Assembly: GCA_902775375.1 (NCBI GenBank)
Contig: CACYLU010000009.1
Location: 1-64,000 of the forward strand
Reading direction: 5' to 3'
Length of the DNA: 64,000 bases
Origin: an uncultured Bacteroidales bacterium
Lineage (GTDB): Bacteria; Bacteroidota; Bacteroidia; Bacteroidales; Bacteroidaceae
Below the pieces are notes generated by a model. That model saw only the letters and a list, made by a program, of their open reading frames with translations. It did no database searches and was not told the origin of the DNA. The translations under genes were made by a program, and so were the position numbers. Of this stretch, positions 34,890 to 44,831 are shown in pieces; the stretch's first letter is position 1, and every line of letters begins with the position of its first letter.

Positions 34890-35407
34890 TCAAAATCGAA
34901 GACGTATATAGAATAGGCCTTATCAACAAGCCGCATGGGGTTCATGGAGAACTGCTATTCACTTTCGATGATGATATCTTCGACCGCATGGAGGCTGACT
35001 ATATTATTTGTATGATGGATGGCATCCTGGTTCCTTTCTTTTTTGAAAGTTATCGCTTCCGAAGTGACTCTACAGCACTCATCAAGTTGGAAGGCATAGA
35101 TACTGAGCAGCAGGCCAGACGAATGACCAACGTGGAAGTGTTCTTTCCTAAAGAGCATGTCGAGGAGTTAGAAGATAACGAACTCATTTGGAGTTATTTT
35201 GTGGGCTTCTTGATTAAAGATGTAAACGAAGGTGAGATCGGCAAGGTGATTGATGTGGACGATTCTACTATCAATACATTGTTTGTAGTTGACCATAACG
35301 ATACAGAAGTATTGATACCTGCCCAAGAAGATTTCATCGTTGATTTGGATAGAGGAAAGAGGGTTATCACTATGCAAATACCTGCCGGATTGTTAGATTT
35401 GAATTAA
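34886..35407 (+). CDS. rimM: Ribosome maturation factor RimM
   Basis: 173 residues. [18 protein letters not shown] at the N-terminus and a PRC-barrel C-half ([18 protein letters not shown], then [14 protein letters not shown]). Needed for 30S head maturation. ATGA overlap with murA. Confidence 0.95.
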   Translation: MIKIEDVYRIGLINKPHGVHGELLFTFDDDIFDRMEADYIICMMDGILVPFFFESYRFRSDSTALIKLEGIDTEQQARRMTNVEVFFPKEHVEELEDNELIWSYFVGFLIKDVNEGEIGKVIDVDDSTINTLFVVDHNDTEVLIPAQEDFIVDLDRGKRVITMQIPAGLLDLN

Positions 35408-35413
35408 TGGCTT

Positions 35414-36613
35414 ATGGATAATAACAATAAATCTCGTAAGAGAATAGCTATATTAGGATCAACAGGATCGATTGGCACACAAGCCTTAGAAGTGATTGAG
35501 GAGCACAGCGACCTCTATGAAGCCTATATTCTGACAGCCAATAACCAGGTTGACAAGTTAATAGAGCAAGCCAGAAAGTATCAGCCAGAAGCAGTGGTAA
35601 TTGCCAATGAGGCACACTATGGGAAGTTGCAAGAAGCCTTGTCAGGACTACCAATCAAGATATATGCTGGAGCAAAAGCTCTGGAGGAAATTGTAACTGA
35701 CTCGCAAGTAGATATGGTTCTCACTGCATTAGTGGGTTTCTCTGGTCTGCGTCCAACCATAAGCGCCATTCGTGCTAAAAAGCCTATTGCTTTGGCCAAC
35801 AAAGAGACAATGGTGGTGGCTGGCGAACTGATTAACCAGCTTTGTGATGACTACAGGGTGCCATTGTTGCCCGTTGATTCTGAACATTCAGCTATTTTCC
35901 AAAGCTTGCAAGGCAATGAATACAACCGCATTGAAAAGATTTTGCTAACGGCGTCAGGAGGTCCTTTCCGCACTTTCACTCATGAGCAACTAAAGACGGT
36001 AACCAAGGAGCAAGCTTTGAAACATCCTAATTGGAGCATGGGTGCTAAGATTACCATAGACTCAGCATCAATGATGAACAAAGGTTTTGAGGTGATGGAG
36101 GCCCGTTGGCTTTTCCGCGTGAAGCCCGAACAGATAGAGGTTTTGGTTCATCCACAAAGCATTATCCACTCTGCAGTTCAGTATGAAGATGGTGCAATAA
36201 TGGCTCAAATGGGTATGCCTGATATGCGTGTGCCTATCCAATATGCATTCTCCTATCCTTTTAGACTTAAGTCTTCTTTCCCTCGCATAGACTTCAGCTT
36301 GTGTACGCAACTCACTTTCGAGAAGCCTGACACCGAGAAGTTCCGTAATCTGGCTTTGGCTTATGAAGCTATACGCCGAGGAGGCAATATGCCATGCATC
36401 GTCAATGCAGCTAATGAAGTAGTGAATGCTGGTTTCTTGCACGACCAAATTTCTTTCTTAGGAATGAGCGAAGTGATAGAGCAGACAATGCAACATTGCT
36501 TATTCATTACAAAGCCTACCTTAGAAGATTACATGGAGACTGATGCAGAGGCAAGACGTGTCGCAAGTGAGTTGATGAACAAAAAAAACAATTATTTACT
36601 AAAAAACATATAA
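35414..36613 (+). CDS. dxr: 1-deoxy-D-xylulose 5-phosphate reductoisomerase
   Basis: 399 residues. NADPH motif ILGSTGSIGTQALEV (about 12-26), ALANKETMVVAGE, PVDSEHSAIFQ (metal/substrate), LTASGGPFR and IDSASMMNKGFEVMEA. Second step of the MEP isoprenoid pathway. Its stop is 5 bp before the TTG start of the GH3 gene. Confidence 0.96.
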   Translation: MDNNNKSRKRIAILGSTGSIGTQALEVIEEHSDLYEAYILTANNQVDKLIEQARKYQPEAVVIANEAHYGKLQEALSGLPIKIYAGAKALEEIVTDSQVDMVLTALVGFSGLRPTISAIRAKKPIALANKETMVVAGELINQLCDDYRVPLLPVDSEHSAIFQSLQGNEYNRIEKILLTASGGPFRTFTHEQLKTVTKEQALKHPNWSMGAKITIDSASMMNKGFEVMEARWLFRVKPEQIEVLVHPQSIIHSAVQYEDGAIMAQMGMPDMRVPIQYAFSYPFRLKSSFPRIDFSLCTQLTFEKPDTEKFRNLALAYEAIRRGGNMPCIVNAANEVVNAGFLHDQISFLGMSEVIEQTMQHCLFITKPTLEDYMETDAEARRVASELMNKKNNYLLKNI

Positions 36614-36618
36614 ATATC

Positions 36619-38976
36619 TTGAACAAGAAACTGATTGTAATAGCTGCTGCCACATTGACTATTGGTTCAGCTCAGGCACAAACGCCAAAGCTGAATGCCA
36701 ACAATGTGGACGAAGTGCTGAAAGCGCTTACTCTTGAAGAGAAAGCCGACCTAATTGTAGGCGCTGGCTGGGGTAGCATGACCGCAGGTGCCATGACAGC
36801 ATCATCAGAAGTATTGGTGCCCGGTGCAGCTGGCACTACCAATCCAGTGGCTCGTTTGGGTATTCCTGCTACCGTCCTTTCTGACGGTCCTGCAGGAGTT
36901 CGCATCAGTCCTACCCGCAGAGGTACTGATAAGACTTTTTACGCTACAGGTTTCCCTGTAGGAACATCTCTGGCCAGCACATGGAACACTGAGCTGGTTG
37001 AACAGGTAGGTAAGGCCATGGGTAACGAGGTGCTAGAATATGGCATTGACGTGTTACTGGCTCCAGGTATGAACATTCACCGCAACCCACTGAACGGCCG
37101 TAACTTTGAATATTATTCAGAAGACCCCTTCCTAACAGGAAAGATTGCTACTGCTTATACCAAAGGTATACAAAGCAACGGTGTAGGTGTGAGCATCAAG
37201 CACTTTGCCGCCAACTCACAGGAGACTAATCGAATGGGTGTTGACTCACGCGTTAACCAGCGTGCTTTGCGAGAGATCTACCTCAAAGCTTTTGAGATGG
37301 TGGTAAAGGATGCTGATCCTTGGACCATCATGTCTTCCTACAACCGTCTGAATGGTCCGTTCACCCAAGAGAATCGTGAACTGCTGACCGACTTGATTAG
37401 AACAGAATGGGGGTTCAAGGGTATTGTGATGACAGACTGGACTATGGTACGTAACATTGCAGCACAGGTTCATGCTGGTAATGACCTGATGGAACCAGGT
37501 ATGCCTCAGCAGAAGGCAGACCTTATCAAGGCTGTCAATGAAGGTAAAGTAAGCATGGAAGATGTAGATGTTTGCGTAAAGAGAATCCTGCAGTTCATCA
37601 TACGTACTCCTCGTTTCAAAGGTTATAAGTATTCAGATGCTCCAGACCTCAAGGCTCATGCTCAAATCACTCGTAACTCAGCTTCAGAAGGTATGGTATT
37701 GCTGAAAAATGAAGGCAACACCCTGCCTATCAAAGATGCCAAGAAGGTGGCCCTGTTTGGCATCACCTCATATAACTTCATCGCTGGCGGTACCGGTTCA
37801 GGCAATGTGAACAAGGCTTATACCATTGATTTGCTGACAGGTTTGAAAAGTGCCGGTTATGAAGTGAATGATGAACTGAAGAACTTTTATGAAACCTACA
37901 CAGCCTATGAGAAGGCACGCCAAACTGCAGCTCGTCCTGCACGTGGTGGCATGATGGCAATGCTAAGCTTGGGGGACGCAGCCCTAAGTGAGATTCCCGT
38001 AGAACGTGCTATCATCGACAAGCAAGTGGCTGCGAATGATATTGCCATTGTGACTATTGGCCGTAATGCAGGTGAAGGTGGCGACCGCAATGTTCCTAAC
38101 GACTTCAACCTATCAGAAGTAGAGCGTCAGCTACTAAACGACGTAACTGAGGCTTTCCACCTGGCAGGCAAGAAAGTTGTTGTTGTTCTGAATATCGGTG
38201 GTGAGATTGAGTCTGCTTCATGGAAGAATCTTCCAGATGCTATCTTACTGGCTTGGCAGCCCGGCCAGGAAGGCGGCTATTCCGTTGCTGACATCCTAAG
38301 TGGCAAGGTTACTCCTTCCGGTAAGCTCACTATGACTTGGATCAATAATTACATGGACGATCCATCCTCAAAGAATTTCCCATACGATCAGAAAAATGAC
38401 GGAATGATGGGCATGGGCGCAGCATTGGGTGGCCAGCAACGTGACCAGAAAAACGTAACTTACTCTAACTTTGAGGAAGGTATCTGGGTAGGTTACCGCT
38501 ATTACAATACCGTTGGCAAGGAGGTTTCTTACCCATTCGGCTATGGCTTGAGCTACACTACTTTTGCATATAGCGCTCCAAAGATAACTCCTACCAAGGA
38601 TGGTTTCCGAGCTACGGTAACCGTGAAGAATACAGGCAAGGTGGTTGGCAAGGAAGTTGTAGAGCTGTATGTTTCTGCTCCAGCTGGCAACCTCGTTAAG
38701 CCTGAACAGGAACTGAAGGGCTTTGCCAAGACCAAGGAACTGCAGCCTGGTGAGAGCCAGACTTTGACAATAGACGTAGACCTCTACTCTTTGGCTTCAT
38801 TCAACGAGACTGTTGACCAGTGGGAAACCGCAGCCGGCAACTATACCATAAAGTTTGGAGCTAACGTAGAGGACATTCGTTGTACCGCTCCTTTCAGATT
38901 GGCTAAGGAACAGACATGGAAAGCATTGGATATTCTGAAGCCTGAGAAAGAAATCAAAGAAATTGCTGTTAAGTAA
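36619..38976 (+). CDS. GH3 beta-glucosidase-like glycoside hydrolase, exported
   Basis: 785 residues. The start must be the TTG at 36619: it is 5 bp after dxr, gives a clean signal peptide (MNKKLIVIAAATLTIGSAQA), and no ATG is near. GH3 N-domain with SDGPAGVR, NGRNFEYYSEDP, KHFAANSQE and the nucleophile Asp in IVMTDWT (about 274). GH3 C-domain (GRNAGEGGDRN, about 480) and a fibronectin III-like domain (about 660-740, VTVKNTGKVVGKEVVELYV). A periplasmic or outer-membrane glucosidase; the substrate is not defined. Confidence 0.92.
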   Translation: MNKKLIVIAAATLTIGSAQAQTPKLNANNVDEVLKALTLEEKADLIVGAGWGSMTAGAMTASSEVLVPGAAGTTNPVARLGIPATVLSDGPAGVRISPTRRGTDKTFYATGFPVGTSLASTWNTELVEQVGKAMGNEVLEYGIDVLLAPGMNIHRNPLNGRNFEYYSEDPFLTGKIATAYTKGIQSNGVGVSIKHFAANSQETNRMGVDSRVNQRALREIYLKAFEMVVKDADPWTIMSSYNRLNGPFTQENRELLTDLIRTEWGFKGIVMTDWTMVRNIAAQVHAGNDLMEPGMPQQKADLIKAVNEGKVSMEDVDVCVKRILQFIIRTPRFKGYKYSDAPDLKAHAQITRNSASEGMVLLKNEGNTLPIKDAKKVALFGITSYNFIAGGTGSGNVNKAYTIDLLTGLKSAGYEVNDELKNFYETYTAYEKARQTAARPARGGMMAMLSLGDAALSEIPVERAIIDKQVAANDIAIVTIGRNAGEGGDRNVPNDFNLSEVERQLLNDVTEAFHLAGKKVVVVLNIGGEIESASWKNLPDAILLAWQPGQEGGYSVADILSGKVTPSGKLTMTWINNYMDDPSSKNFPYDQKNDGMMGMGAALGGQQRDQKNVTYSNFEEGIWVGYRYYNTVGKEVSYPFGYGLSYTTFAYSAPKITPTKDGFRATVTVKNTGKVVGKEVVELYVSAPAGNLVKPEQELKGFAKTKELQPGESQTLTIDVDLYSLASFNETVDQWETAAGNYTIKFGANVEDIRCTAPFRLAKEQTWKALDILKPEKEIKEIAVK

Positions 38977-40341
38977 TTGAATGAACTAAACGACATACTC
39001 GCTATAATAAGTGGCTGGCTTTGGGGCTGGCCCATGATTATCATGTTGTTGGGAACGCACCTGTACCTTACGTTCAGGTTGCGTTTCCCTCAACGCATGA
39101 TTTTCACAGCTATTCGTCTTTCAGTAAAGAAAGACCCTGGTGCATCGGGCGATGTGTCACAATTCCATTCATTAGCTACAGCTTTAGCTGCCACTATTGG
39201 TACTGGTAACATCGTGGGTATGGCCACGGCCATCGCTTTGGGTGGACCTGGTGCTGTATTGTGGTGCTGGCTCACAGGTGTCTTTGGCATTTCAACCAAA
39301 TACGCCGAGGGACTACTGGCCATCAAATACCGTGTAAAAGGGGCTGATGGCAAGATGCAAGGAGGCCCCATGTATGCATTAGAACGTGGTTTAGGTTGGA
39401 AATGGTTGGCCGTACTTTTTGCATTTTTTACTGCCATAGCCTCTTTTGGCATAGGCAATATGGTGCAAGCTAACGCTATATCTACCGTTACGGCAGAATC
39501 TTATCAGATATCCCCCTACCTAACAGGTGCTGTTATATGTATTCTCACAGCATTAGTAGTAATTGGAGGCGTGAAAAGTATTGCAAGGGTTTGTGGCATG
39601 CTTGTTCCTTTTATGGCGTTCTTCTATGTTATCGGATGTATCATTATTCTCATCATTAACTCCTCTTTCATATGGCCTGCACTGAAGTTAATCTGTATTT
39701 CTGCTTTTACTCCCACAGCAGCAGGGGGAGGTTTTATTGGGGCTACGGTTATGACTGCCGCCCGTTTTGGTATCGCAAGAGGATTGTTCTCCAATGAGTC
39801 TGGTATGGGTTCTGCTCCCATCGTAGCAGCTGCGGCACAAACCCGTAACCCTGTACGCCAGGCATTGGTATCCTCATCTGGTACTTTCTGGGATACTGTG
39901 GTAATTTGTGCATTGACAGGTTTAGTAATTGTAAGCAGCATTCTTGCTTATCCTGACATTAGTTTCGACAATGGCGCCACACTCACTAAAATGGCTTTTT
40001 CCAAAATACCTTATTTTGGCACGCCTCTTTTGACCTTTGGTTTGATGACGTTTGCTTTCTCTACTATTTTAGGATGGTGCTATTATGGTGAACGAGCCGT
40101 TGAATATCTTAAAGGTAGACGTTGGGTCACTATCTATCGCATATTTTTCATTATTGCAGTATTTTTGGGCAGTGTGGCTAACCTCGCTATTGTATGGAAT
40201 TTGGCGGACTGCATGAATGCCCTCATGGCTATTCCTAACCTCATCTCTTTGCTATGCTTGAGTGGCATCATTGTACAGGAAACAAAGAAGTATCTTTGGG
40301 ACGGACAATTAGACAAAGATATGAACGAAGATAATTGTTGA
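38977..40341 (+). CDS. Sodium:alanine/glycine symporter (AGCS family)
   Basis: 454 residues, about 10-11 transmembrane helices. LGTHLYLTFRLRFPQ, LAATIGTGNIVGMATAIALGG (the AGCS signature, about 68-88) and LFSNESGMGSAPIVAAAA. Imports alanine or glycine with Na+. The TTG at 38977 follows the GH3 stop directly (0 bp gap), and no in-frame ATG comes before residue 20, so TTG is the best start. Second TTG start in a row in this operon. Confidence 0.92.
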   Translation: MNELNDILAIISGWLWGWPMIIMLLGTHLYLTFRLRFPQRMIFTAIRLSVKKDPGASGDVSQFHSLATALAATIGTGNIVGMATAIALGGPGAVLWCWLTGVFGISTKYAEGLLAIKYRVKGADGKMQGGPMYALERGLGWKWLAVLFAFFTAIASFGIGNMVQANAISTVTAESYQISPYLTGAVICILTALVVIGGVKSIARVCGMLVPFMAFFYVIGCIIILIINSSFIWPALKLICISAFTPTAAGGGFIGATVMTAARFGIARGLFSNESGMGSAPIVAAAAQTRNPVRQALVSSSGTFWDTVVICALTGLVIVSSILAYPDISFDNGATLTKMAFSKIPYFGTPLLTFGLMTFAFSTILGWCYYGERAVEYLKGRRWVTIYRIFFIIAVFLGSVANLAIVWNLADCMNALMAIPNLISLLCLSGIIVQETKKYLWDGQLDKDMNEDNC

Positions 40342-40355
40342 GTTCATTGGTCGAA

Positions 40356-41612
40356 ATGCGTAAAATGGAAGAAGTATATAGCATATTAGCACCGAAAACA
40401 CTGAAGGCAATAGTTAACCTACCAGCTTCAAAAAGCATCAGCAACCGGGCATTGGTGCTTCAGGCTTTGGCTCATGGCAGATTGCCTTTAGGGAACCTCG
40501 CCGACTGTGATGACACGATGGTCATCATCAAAGCATTACAAGAGGATGGAGAGGTGATTGACATCAAGGCTGCTGGTACAGCCATGCGCTTCCTTACAGC
40601 ATTTTACAGCACACAGCCAGGTATGCATATCTTGACGGGTACAGAGCGTATGAAGCAACGTCCAATCAGCATATTGGTTGAAGGTTTGCGACAATTGGGA
40701 GCTAAAATCGACTATGTTGAACAAGAAGGTTATCCCCCACTCCAAATCACTGGTGCCCAATTACAAAGCAAGGAACTTACTTTGCCTGGCGACGTTAGCT
40801 CTCAATATATCTCGTCCCTGTTAATGATAGGCCCCACTCTGCCTCAAGGTCTTACCTTGAAGCTAACGGGCAAAGTAACCTCACTGCCTTATATTGACAT
40901 GACGTTGAAGTTGATGAAAGATTTTGGGGCAACTGCTATTAGAGATAATCTCCAAAAGCCAATGACAATATCCGTGCAAGCTGGAAGTTATCAGGATATC
41001 TCCTACATTATTGAGAACGATTGGAGTGCAGCTTCTTATTGGTATGAAATAGTAGCACTGAGTCAAGACCCACAAGCACAAATTTCATTACCTCATTTAA
41101 AAAGGGATAGTACCCAAGGCGATAGTAAAGGAGCTGATTTATTTAGTCGGTTGGGCGTACAAACAGACTATACAAAAGAGGGAATCTGTATTTACAAACA
41201 TGGTAAGTTGCCTCTACGAGTGGATGCTGATTTTCAAGAGATTCCAGACTTGGCACAAACCTTCGTAGTAACTTGTTGTATGCTGGATATTCCTTTCCGA
41301 TTCACAGGTCTGCATACTCTCCGTATCAAGGAAACCGACCGTATCAGTGCCCTCATCAATGAACTGCATAAATTAGGTTATGTATTATCTGCTGAAGGTG
41401 ACAATACTTTGCTATGGAACGGAGAAAAATGTCAAGCCGAAGAAGCCCCAGTCATAGCTACCTACGATGACCACCGTATGGCAATGGCTTTTGCACCAGT
41501 CTCGTTTAAGTTGCCAAATATAACCATCGAACATCCAGAGGTGGTGAGTAAGTCATATCCACATTTCTGGGATAATCTACAACAAGTGGGATTTGTTATA
41601 ATGAATCATTAG
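40356..41612 (+). CDS. aroA: 3-phosphoshikimate 1-carboxyvinyltransferase (EPSP synthase)
   Basis: 418 residues from the ATG at 40356 (another ATG is at 40365; the longer TTG reading at 40335 is unlikely). LPASKSISNRALVLQALA, AGTAMRFLTA, LPGDVSSQYISSLLM, LRIKETDRISALI and YDDHRMAMAFA are all diagnostic. Sixth shikimate-pathway step, complementing aroB at 8.4 kb. Its 3' end overlaps the convergent DUF4112 gene by 4 bp. Confidence 0.95.
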   Translation: MRKMEEVYSILAPKTLKAIVNLPASKSISNRALVLQALAHGRLPLGNLADCDDTMVIIKALQEDGEVIDIKAAGTAMRFLTAFYSTQPGMHILTGTERMKQRPISILVEGLRQLGAKIDYVEQEGYPPLQITGAQLQSKELTLPGDVSSQYISSLLMIGPTLPQGLTLKLTGKVTSLPYIDMTLKLMKDFGATAIRDNLQKPMTISVQAGSYQDISYIIENDWSAASYWYEIVALSQDPQAQISLPHLKRDSTQGDSKGADLFSRLGVQTDYTKEGICIYKHGKLPLRVDADFQEIPDLAQTFVVTCCMLDIPFRFTGLHTLRIKETDRISALINELHKLGYVLSAEGDNTLLWNGEKCQAEEAPVIATYDDHRMAMAFAPVSFKLPNITIEHPEVVSKSYPHFWDNLQQVGFVIMNH

Positions 41613-42061
41613 AAAAGTCCTATCAACCAATCCCATGCCCAAACGGCAAATTTAATCAAGAGCCAAATAAGTACACAAAGCACCGCTATTAGAGCAGCCA
41701 TCCACCATGCTCGGCGATCAACGCTTTTTATCATTTCATCGTCACCTTCCACATAGCCTGTTATCAGGCGGTAATTCTTAACATAGCTATGATTAAAAAA
41801 GTCAAGTATATCACCTATCCAGAAAGGAATAACACCCATAGCAAAATCAATCAACATATTGCAAAGTAACGCCAAAGTCAGGGGGATAGAGCGAAGCTTG
41901 AACACGCTGAAATAAAGATAAGGAAGTGTTAGTAATGAAGTTACAGCATCACCAACAGTTGGCACAAGGCCGAGCAATGGATCCACATAATAGCGATCCA
42001 TAATCGTTGCAATAGCTTGTATTAGCTTATACGATTTCAGCTCCTTAATATCCTTCTGCAT
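41609..42061 (-). CDS. DUF4112 membrane protein
   Basis: 150 residues. YYVDPLLGLVPTVGDAVTSLLTLPY (in parts), LLCNMLIDFAMGVIPFWIGD and a last transmembrane helix (IAVLCVLIWLLIKFAVWAW). DUF4112 is a small integral-membrane family of unknown role. It is 7 bp downstream of the transglutaminase gene, so the two are likely co-transcribed. Confidence 0.88.
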   Translation of the reverse strand: MQKDIKELKSYKLIQAIATIMDRYYVDPLLGLVPTVGDAVTSLLTLPYLYFSVFKLRSIPLTLALLCNMLIDFAMGVIPFWIGDILDFFNHSYVKNYRLITGYVEGDDEMIKSVDRRAWWMAALIAVLCVLIWLLIKFAVWAWDWLIGLF

Positions 42062-42068
42062 ACTATAA

Positions 42069-44687
42069 TTATAATTTCTTAATCACTTCCATTAGTTGTT
42101 CTCCCAGTCCAATAGTATAGCCCTGCGATACGAACACCACACGATTAAAAGTATCGGCAACTATAAACATCGGCAACTGGTCCTGATGACTAAGGTGCAT
42201 ATTGGTAGCAATTTGCTTTTGTATCTGATGATTGATGTCAACTCCAAAAGATACCGTCATCGGTAATTCGCCATAATCATCCTGCCGATAATTCTGCTGC
42301 TGCACATCATCTGTAAACAGCAAGATTACCGGTCTACCCCATATTTCAAAATCGGCTTTTAATTTAGCAATATCACGTAACGCATGGTTGGTAGGTTCTT
42401 GCCCTACACCCAGAACTCCAATGATGAAATAACCTCTGCCTGTCGTAGCAAGCACACTAGTCTCTGTGCCATCTTTTACATACTTGCTTTCAGAATCAAA
42501 AGAGCCAATTACTGTCACATCCTCAACCGAAGGCTCACGAAGCTGCAAATCCAATGTTGTTATTTGACCATCAGCTATGGTAAAGATTTGCGATGTAGCC
42601 AACACTTTCCCACTGGCCATACGCTTACCACTTACCAACAAATATGTTCCCTCATCTAACTGCATTCCTTTTTTGAATGTGTTGTTCCAACTCACTCCAC
42701 CCCCCATATCTACTTGTCCTTCGTCAAAGCTTAGCAAACTGGTAGTACCACCTTCATTAATGCGGCTAATGGTGAAATGGCTGTAGTATTCAGGATTCTC
42801 TAAAACTTTTGTAGGCTCATATTTCAGTACCAATGTTCCTTTTGGAGCAATCGTCTGTTCTGCAGCATCAAAATTAACATCCATCCATTGCCCATCCTTG
42901 CGATATTGCACCTTACCGGTCACTCCATCTTTTCGAGCTTCAATGCCAAGACTCCATGCCACATTTACAAAGAAGATATCACGGGAGCGAAGATCTGCCA
43001 CACGAGATTTCCACACCCCAGGCGAAGACATAGCTATACGTGTGGCATACGGTCCCTCAACGATACTAAGATGTTCTGTACACCATTTCACCAATTCAGC
43101 AGGATCATTACGAAAGCGCGACTGGTCTGTCTGCTGTATTTTCTCTTGGAAAAACCGTTTGTATGGCACCAGCATCTCATCCTCCACTCGCATCTCGGGG
43201 CGGCTACCTGCCACTTGCTGGTCTTTCAAAACATCCAGACTTACATCGCGCAAGTCTTTGTCACTCAACAAAGCTAAGTAATCAACACTGCCACCCTGCA
43301 ACAGATAACTCTTAATGACTTCATGATTGCCGCTCGATTTCACCAAAAGGCTAATTGCCTCCTTTGGCAACCCATGCTCTTGTACGAATGTTGTAGCTGA
43401 CTCTTCATTCATGAAAGAATTCATATAGTCTATGCGCATAGCGTCTTCAGCCACTTTGCGTTCCTCATTCAGTAAACGCTGCTCCTCAGTGACGTCAGGC
43501 AATGTATATTGTTCTACAGGAGGCATTATATCCAACTTATCTACCTCGAAAGCATGCACCACACCATCGTCTGGGTTTGTCTTATCCAATACGATATCAA
43601 TCTCTTCATCAGTACCAAATGATGCCTTACTATAGCCATAACAGCCTTTCGACGAAGCCCATACCAGCATGTCACCCTTGCCAGCTGTCAAAAAAGTATG
43701 CCCATCAGCGTCTGCATATTTGGTCACCACAGGACAAAATTCTGCATAGTTATAAATCATGAAATCCACCCGTGCATCTGCCACAGGTTTTCCTTGTGCA
43801 TCCACTATATTAAAATCAATACGTGCTGTCGATGCATAGTTATCTATCAAGTTGATTTCAGTAAACGTATCTGTCACAAGCATTTTCTCTTCTGGACCAT
43901 TATATTTGCCAAACACACGGGTATGCATCAGCAAGGCACGGCTCGCAGCACTGTTAAACCAACCCAGGTTTAATACTGGTTCTGGTTCACAGGCACCCAT
44001 GAACCACCACTCTCCATCAGCCCACGCTTCGACCCAAGCATGATTGTCGTCTGTATGGGCCCATCTAGGGGTATAGACTTGACGGGCAGGGATACCTACA
44101 GCCCTGAGGGCTGATACGGTAAATGTAGATTCCTCGCCACAACGGCCATATGCAGCACTGATGGTAGCAAGCGGAGAAGTAGTACGAGCATCTGACGGCT
44201 TGTATGTTACTCGTTCATGACACCAATGGTTTATCTCCAATATTGCGTCTTTCATCGACATCCCATTTACCCTCTCTTTCAGTTCATCGTAATACACACT
44301 GCGGAAGGCATCTAGATTCTCGTTGTTAACACGAATAGGCAGCACAAAATGACGAAATAGCAGTTCGGGCACTTGTTTGCCCCATGGCATCTCCTGCTGA
44401 GCCTTGAACGACATACGCACATTATCCAGATAATAGTCGGTACTATAATCTGTCATATCGGCAACAGGCATATAGGCATAGAGAAACTGCAACGCCTCTC
44501 GTTCTTTCACTGATATGTCAGAAGAAGGCGAATAAAAATGTGCCCCCACCAAACTGACCTTTGCTTCAAAGTCTTTTGCCACCTGACTTCTATATGCATT
44601 ATCCGTAATAAAGTGATTACTTGTAAATGTGCAAGAAGTCAAAAGTAATAAACATAACGATATCAACTCAAAAAGTCTTTTTTTCAT
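42069..44687 (-). CDS. Transglutaminase-like lipoprotein
   Basis: 872 residues from the ATG at 44687, after a -7 box (44712-44719). Lipobox LLLLTSC. Transglutaminase-like core (about 155-250): AYGRCGEESTF (Cys), DDNHAWVEAWADGEWW (His), GACEPEPVLNLGWFN, where Glu stands in the place of the usual third catalytic Asp. Later parts include a carboxypeptidase-like segment (about 275-350) and a C-terminal thioredoxin-like region (VILLFTDDVQQQNY). A likely periplasmic peptidase or cross-linking enzyme; the substrate is unknown. Confidence 0.85.
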   Translation of the reverse strand: MKKRLFELISLCLLLLTSCTFTSNHFITDNAYRSQVAKDFEAKVSLVGAHFYSPSSDISVKEREALQFLYAYMPVADMTDYSTDYYLDNVRMSFKAQQEMPWGKQVPELLFRHFVLPIRVNNENLDAFRSVYYDELKERVNGMSMKDAILEINHWCHERVTYKPSDARTTSPLATISAAYGRCGEESTFTVSALRAVGIPARQVYTPRWAHTDDNHAWVEAWADGEWWFMGACEPEPVLNLGWFNSAASRALLMHTRVFGKYNGPEEKMLVTDTFTEINLIDNYASTARIDFNIVDAQGKPVADARVDFMIYNYAEFCPVVTKYADADGHTFLTAGKGDMLVWASSKGCYGYSKASFGTDEEIDIVLDKTNPDDGVVHAFEVDKLDIMPPVEQYTLPDVTEEQRLLNEERKVAEDAMRIDYMNSFMNEESATTFVQEHGLPKEAISLLVKSSGNHEVIKSYLLQGGSVDYLALLSDKDLRDVSLDVLKDQQVAGSRPEMRVEDEMLVPYKRFFQEKIQQTDQSRFRNDPAELVKWCTEHLSIVEGPYATRIAMSSPGVWKSRVADLRSRDIFFVNVAWSLGIEARKDGVTGKVQYRKDGQWMDVNFDAAEQTIAPKGTLVLKYEPTKVLENPEYYSHFTISRINEGGTTSLLSFDEGQVDMGGGVSWNNTFKKGMQLDEGTYLLVSGKRMASGKVLATSQIFTIADGQITTLDLQLREPSVEDVTVIGSFDSESKYVKDGTETSVLATTGRGYFIIGVLGVGQEPTNHALRDIAKLKADFEIWGRPVILLFTDDVQQQNYRQDDYGELPMTVSFGVDINHQIQKQIATNMHLSHQDQLPMFIVADTFNRVVFVSQGYTIGLGEQLMEVIKKL

Positions 44688-44711
44688 ATTGTTAGTACAT
44701 CCAATTCTCCG

Positions 44712-44719
44712 CAAAAATA
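44712..44719 (-). promoter_or_regulatory. -7 element of the transglutaminase gene
   Basis: The minus strand reads TATTTTTG. Confirms that translation starts at 44687, not at an upstream codon. Confidence 0.6.
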
Positions 44720-44764
44720 AGAAAAAAAGATAATATAACTCATATACTGGAGATTTATTACATA

Positions 44765-44796
44765 AAAGAAAGCTCCTCCTCTGAGAAGCTTTCTTT
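44765..44796 (-). terminator. Terminator downstream of the DUF6266 gene
   Basis: A 10-bp perfect stem, AAAGAAAGCT (44765-44774) with AGCTTTCTTT (44787-44796). Confidence 0.65.
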
Positions 44797-44831
44797 ACAC
44801 TCATTCCACAGAATGAAAATAACATAGCCGT

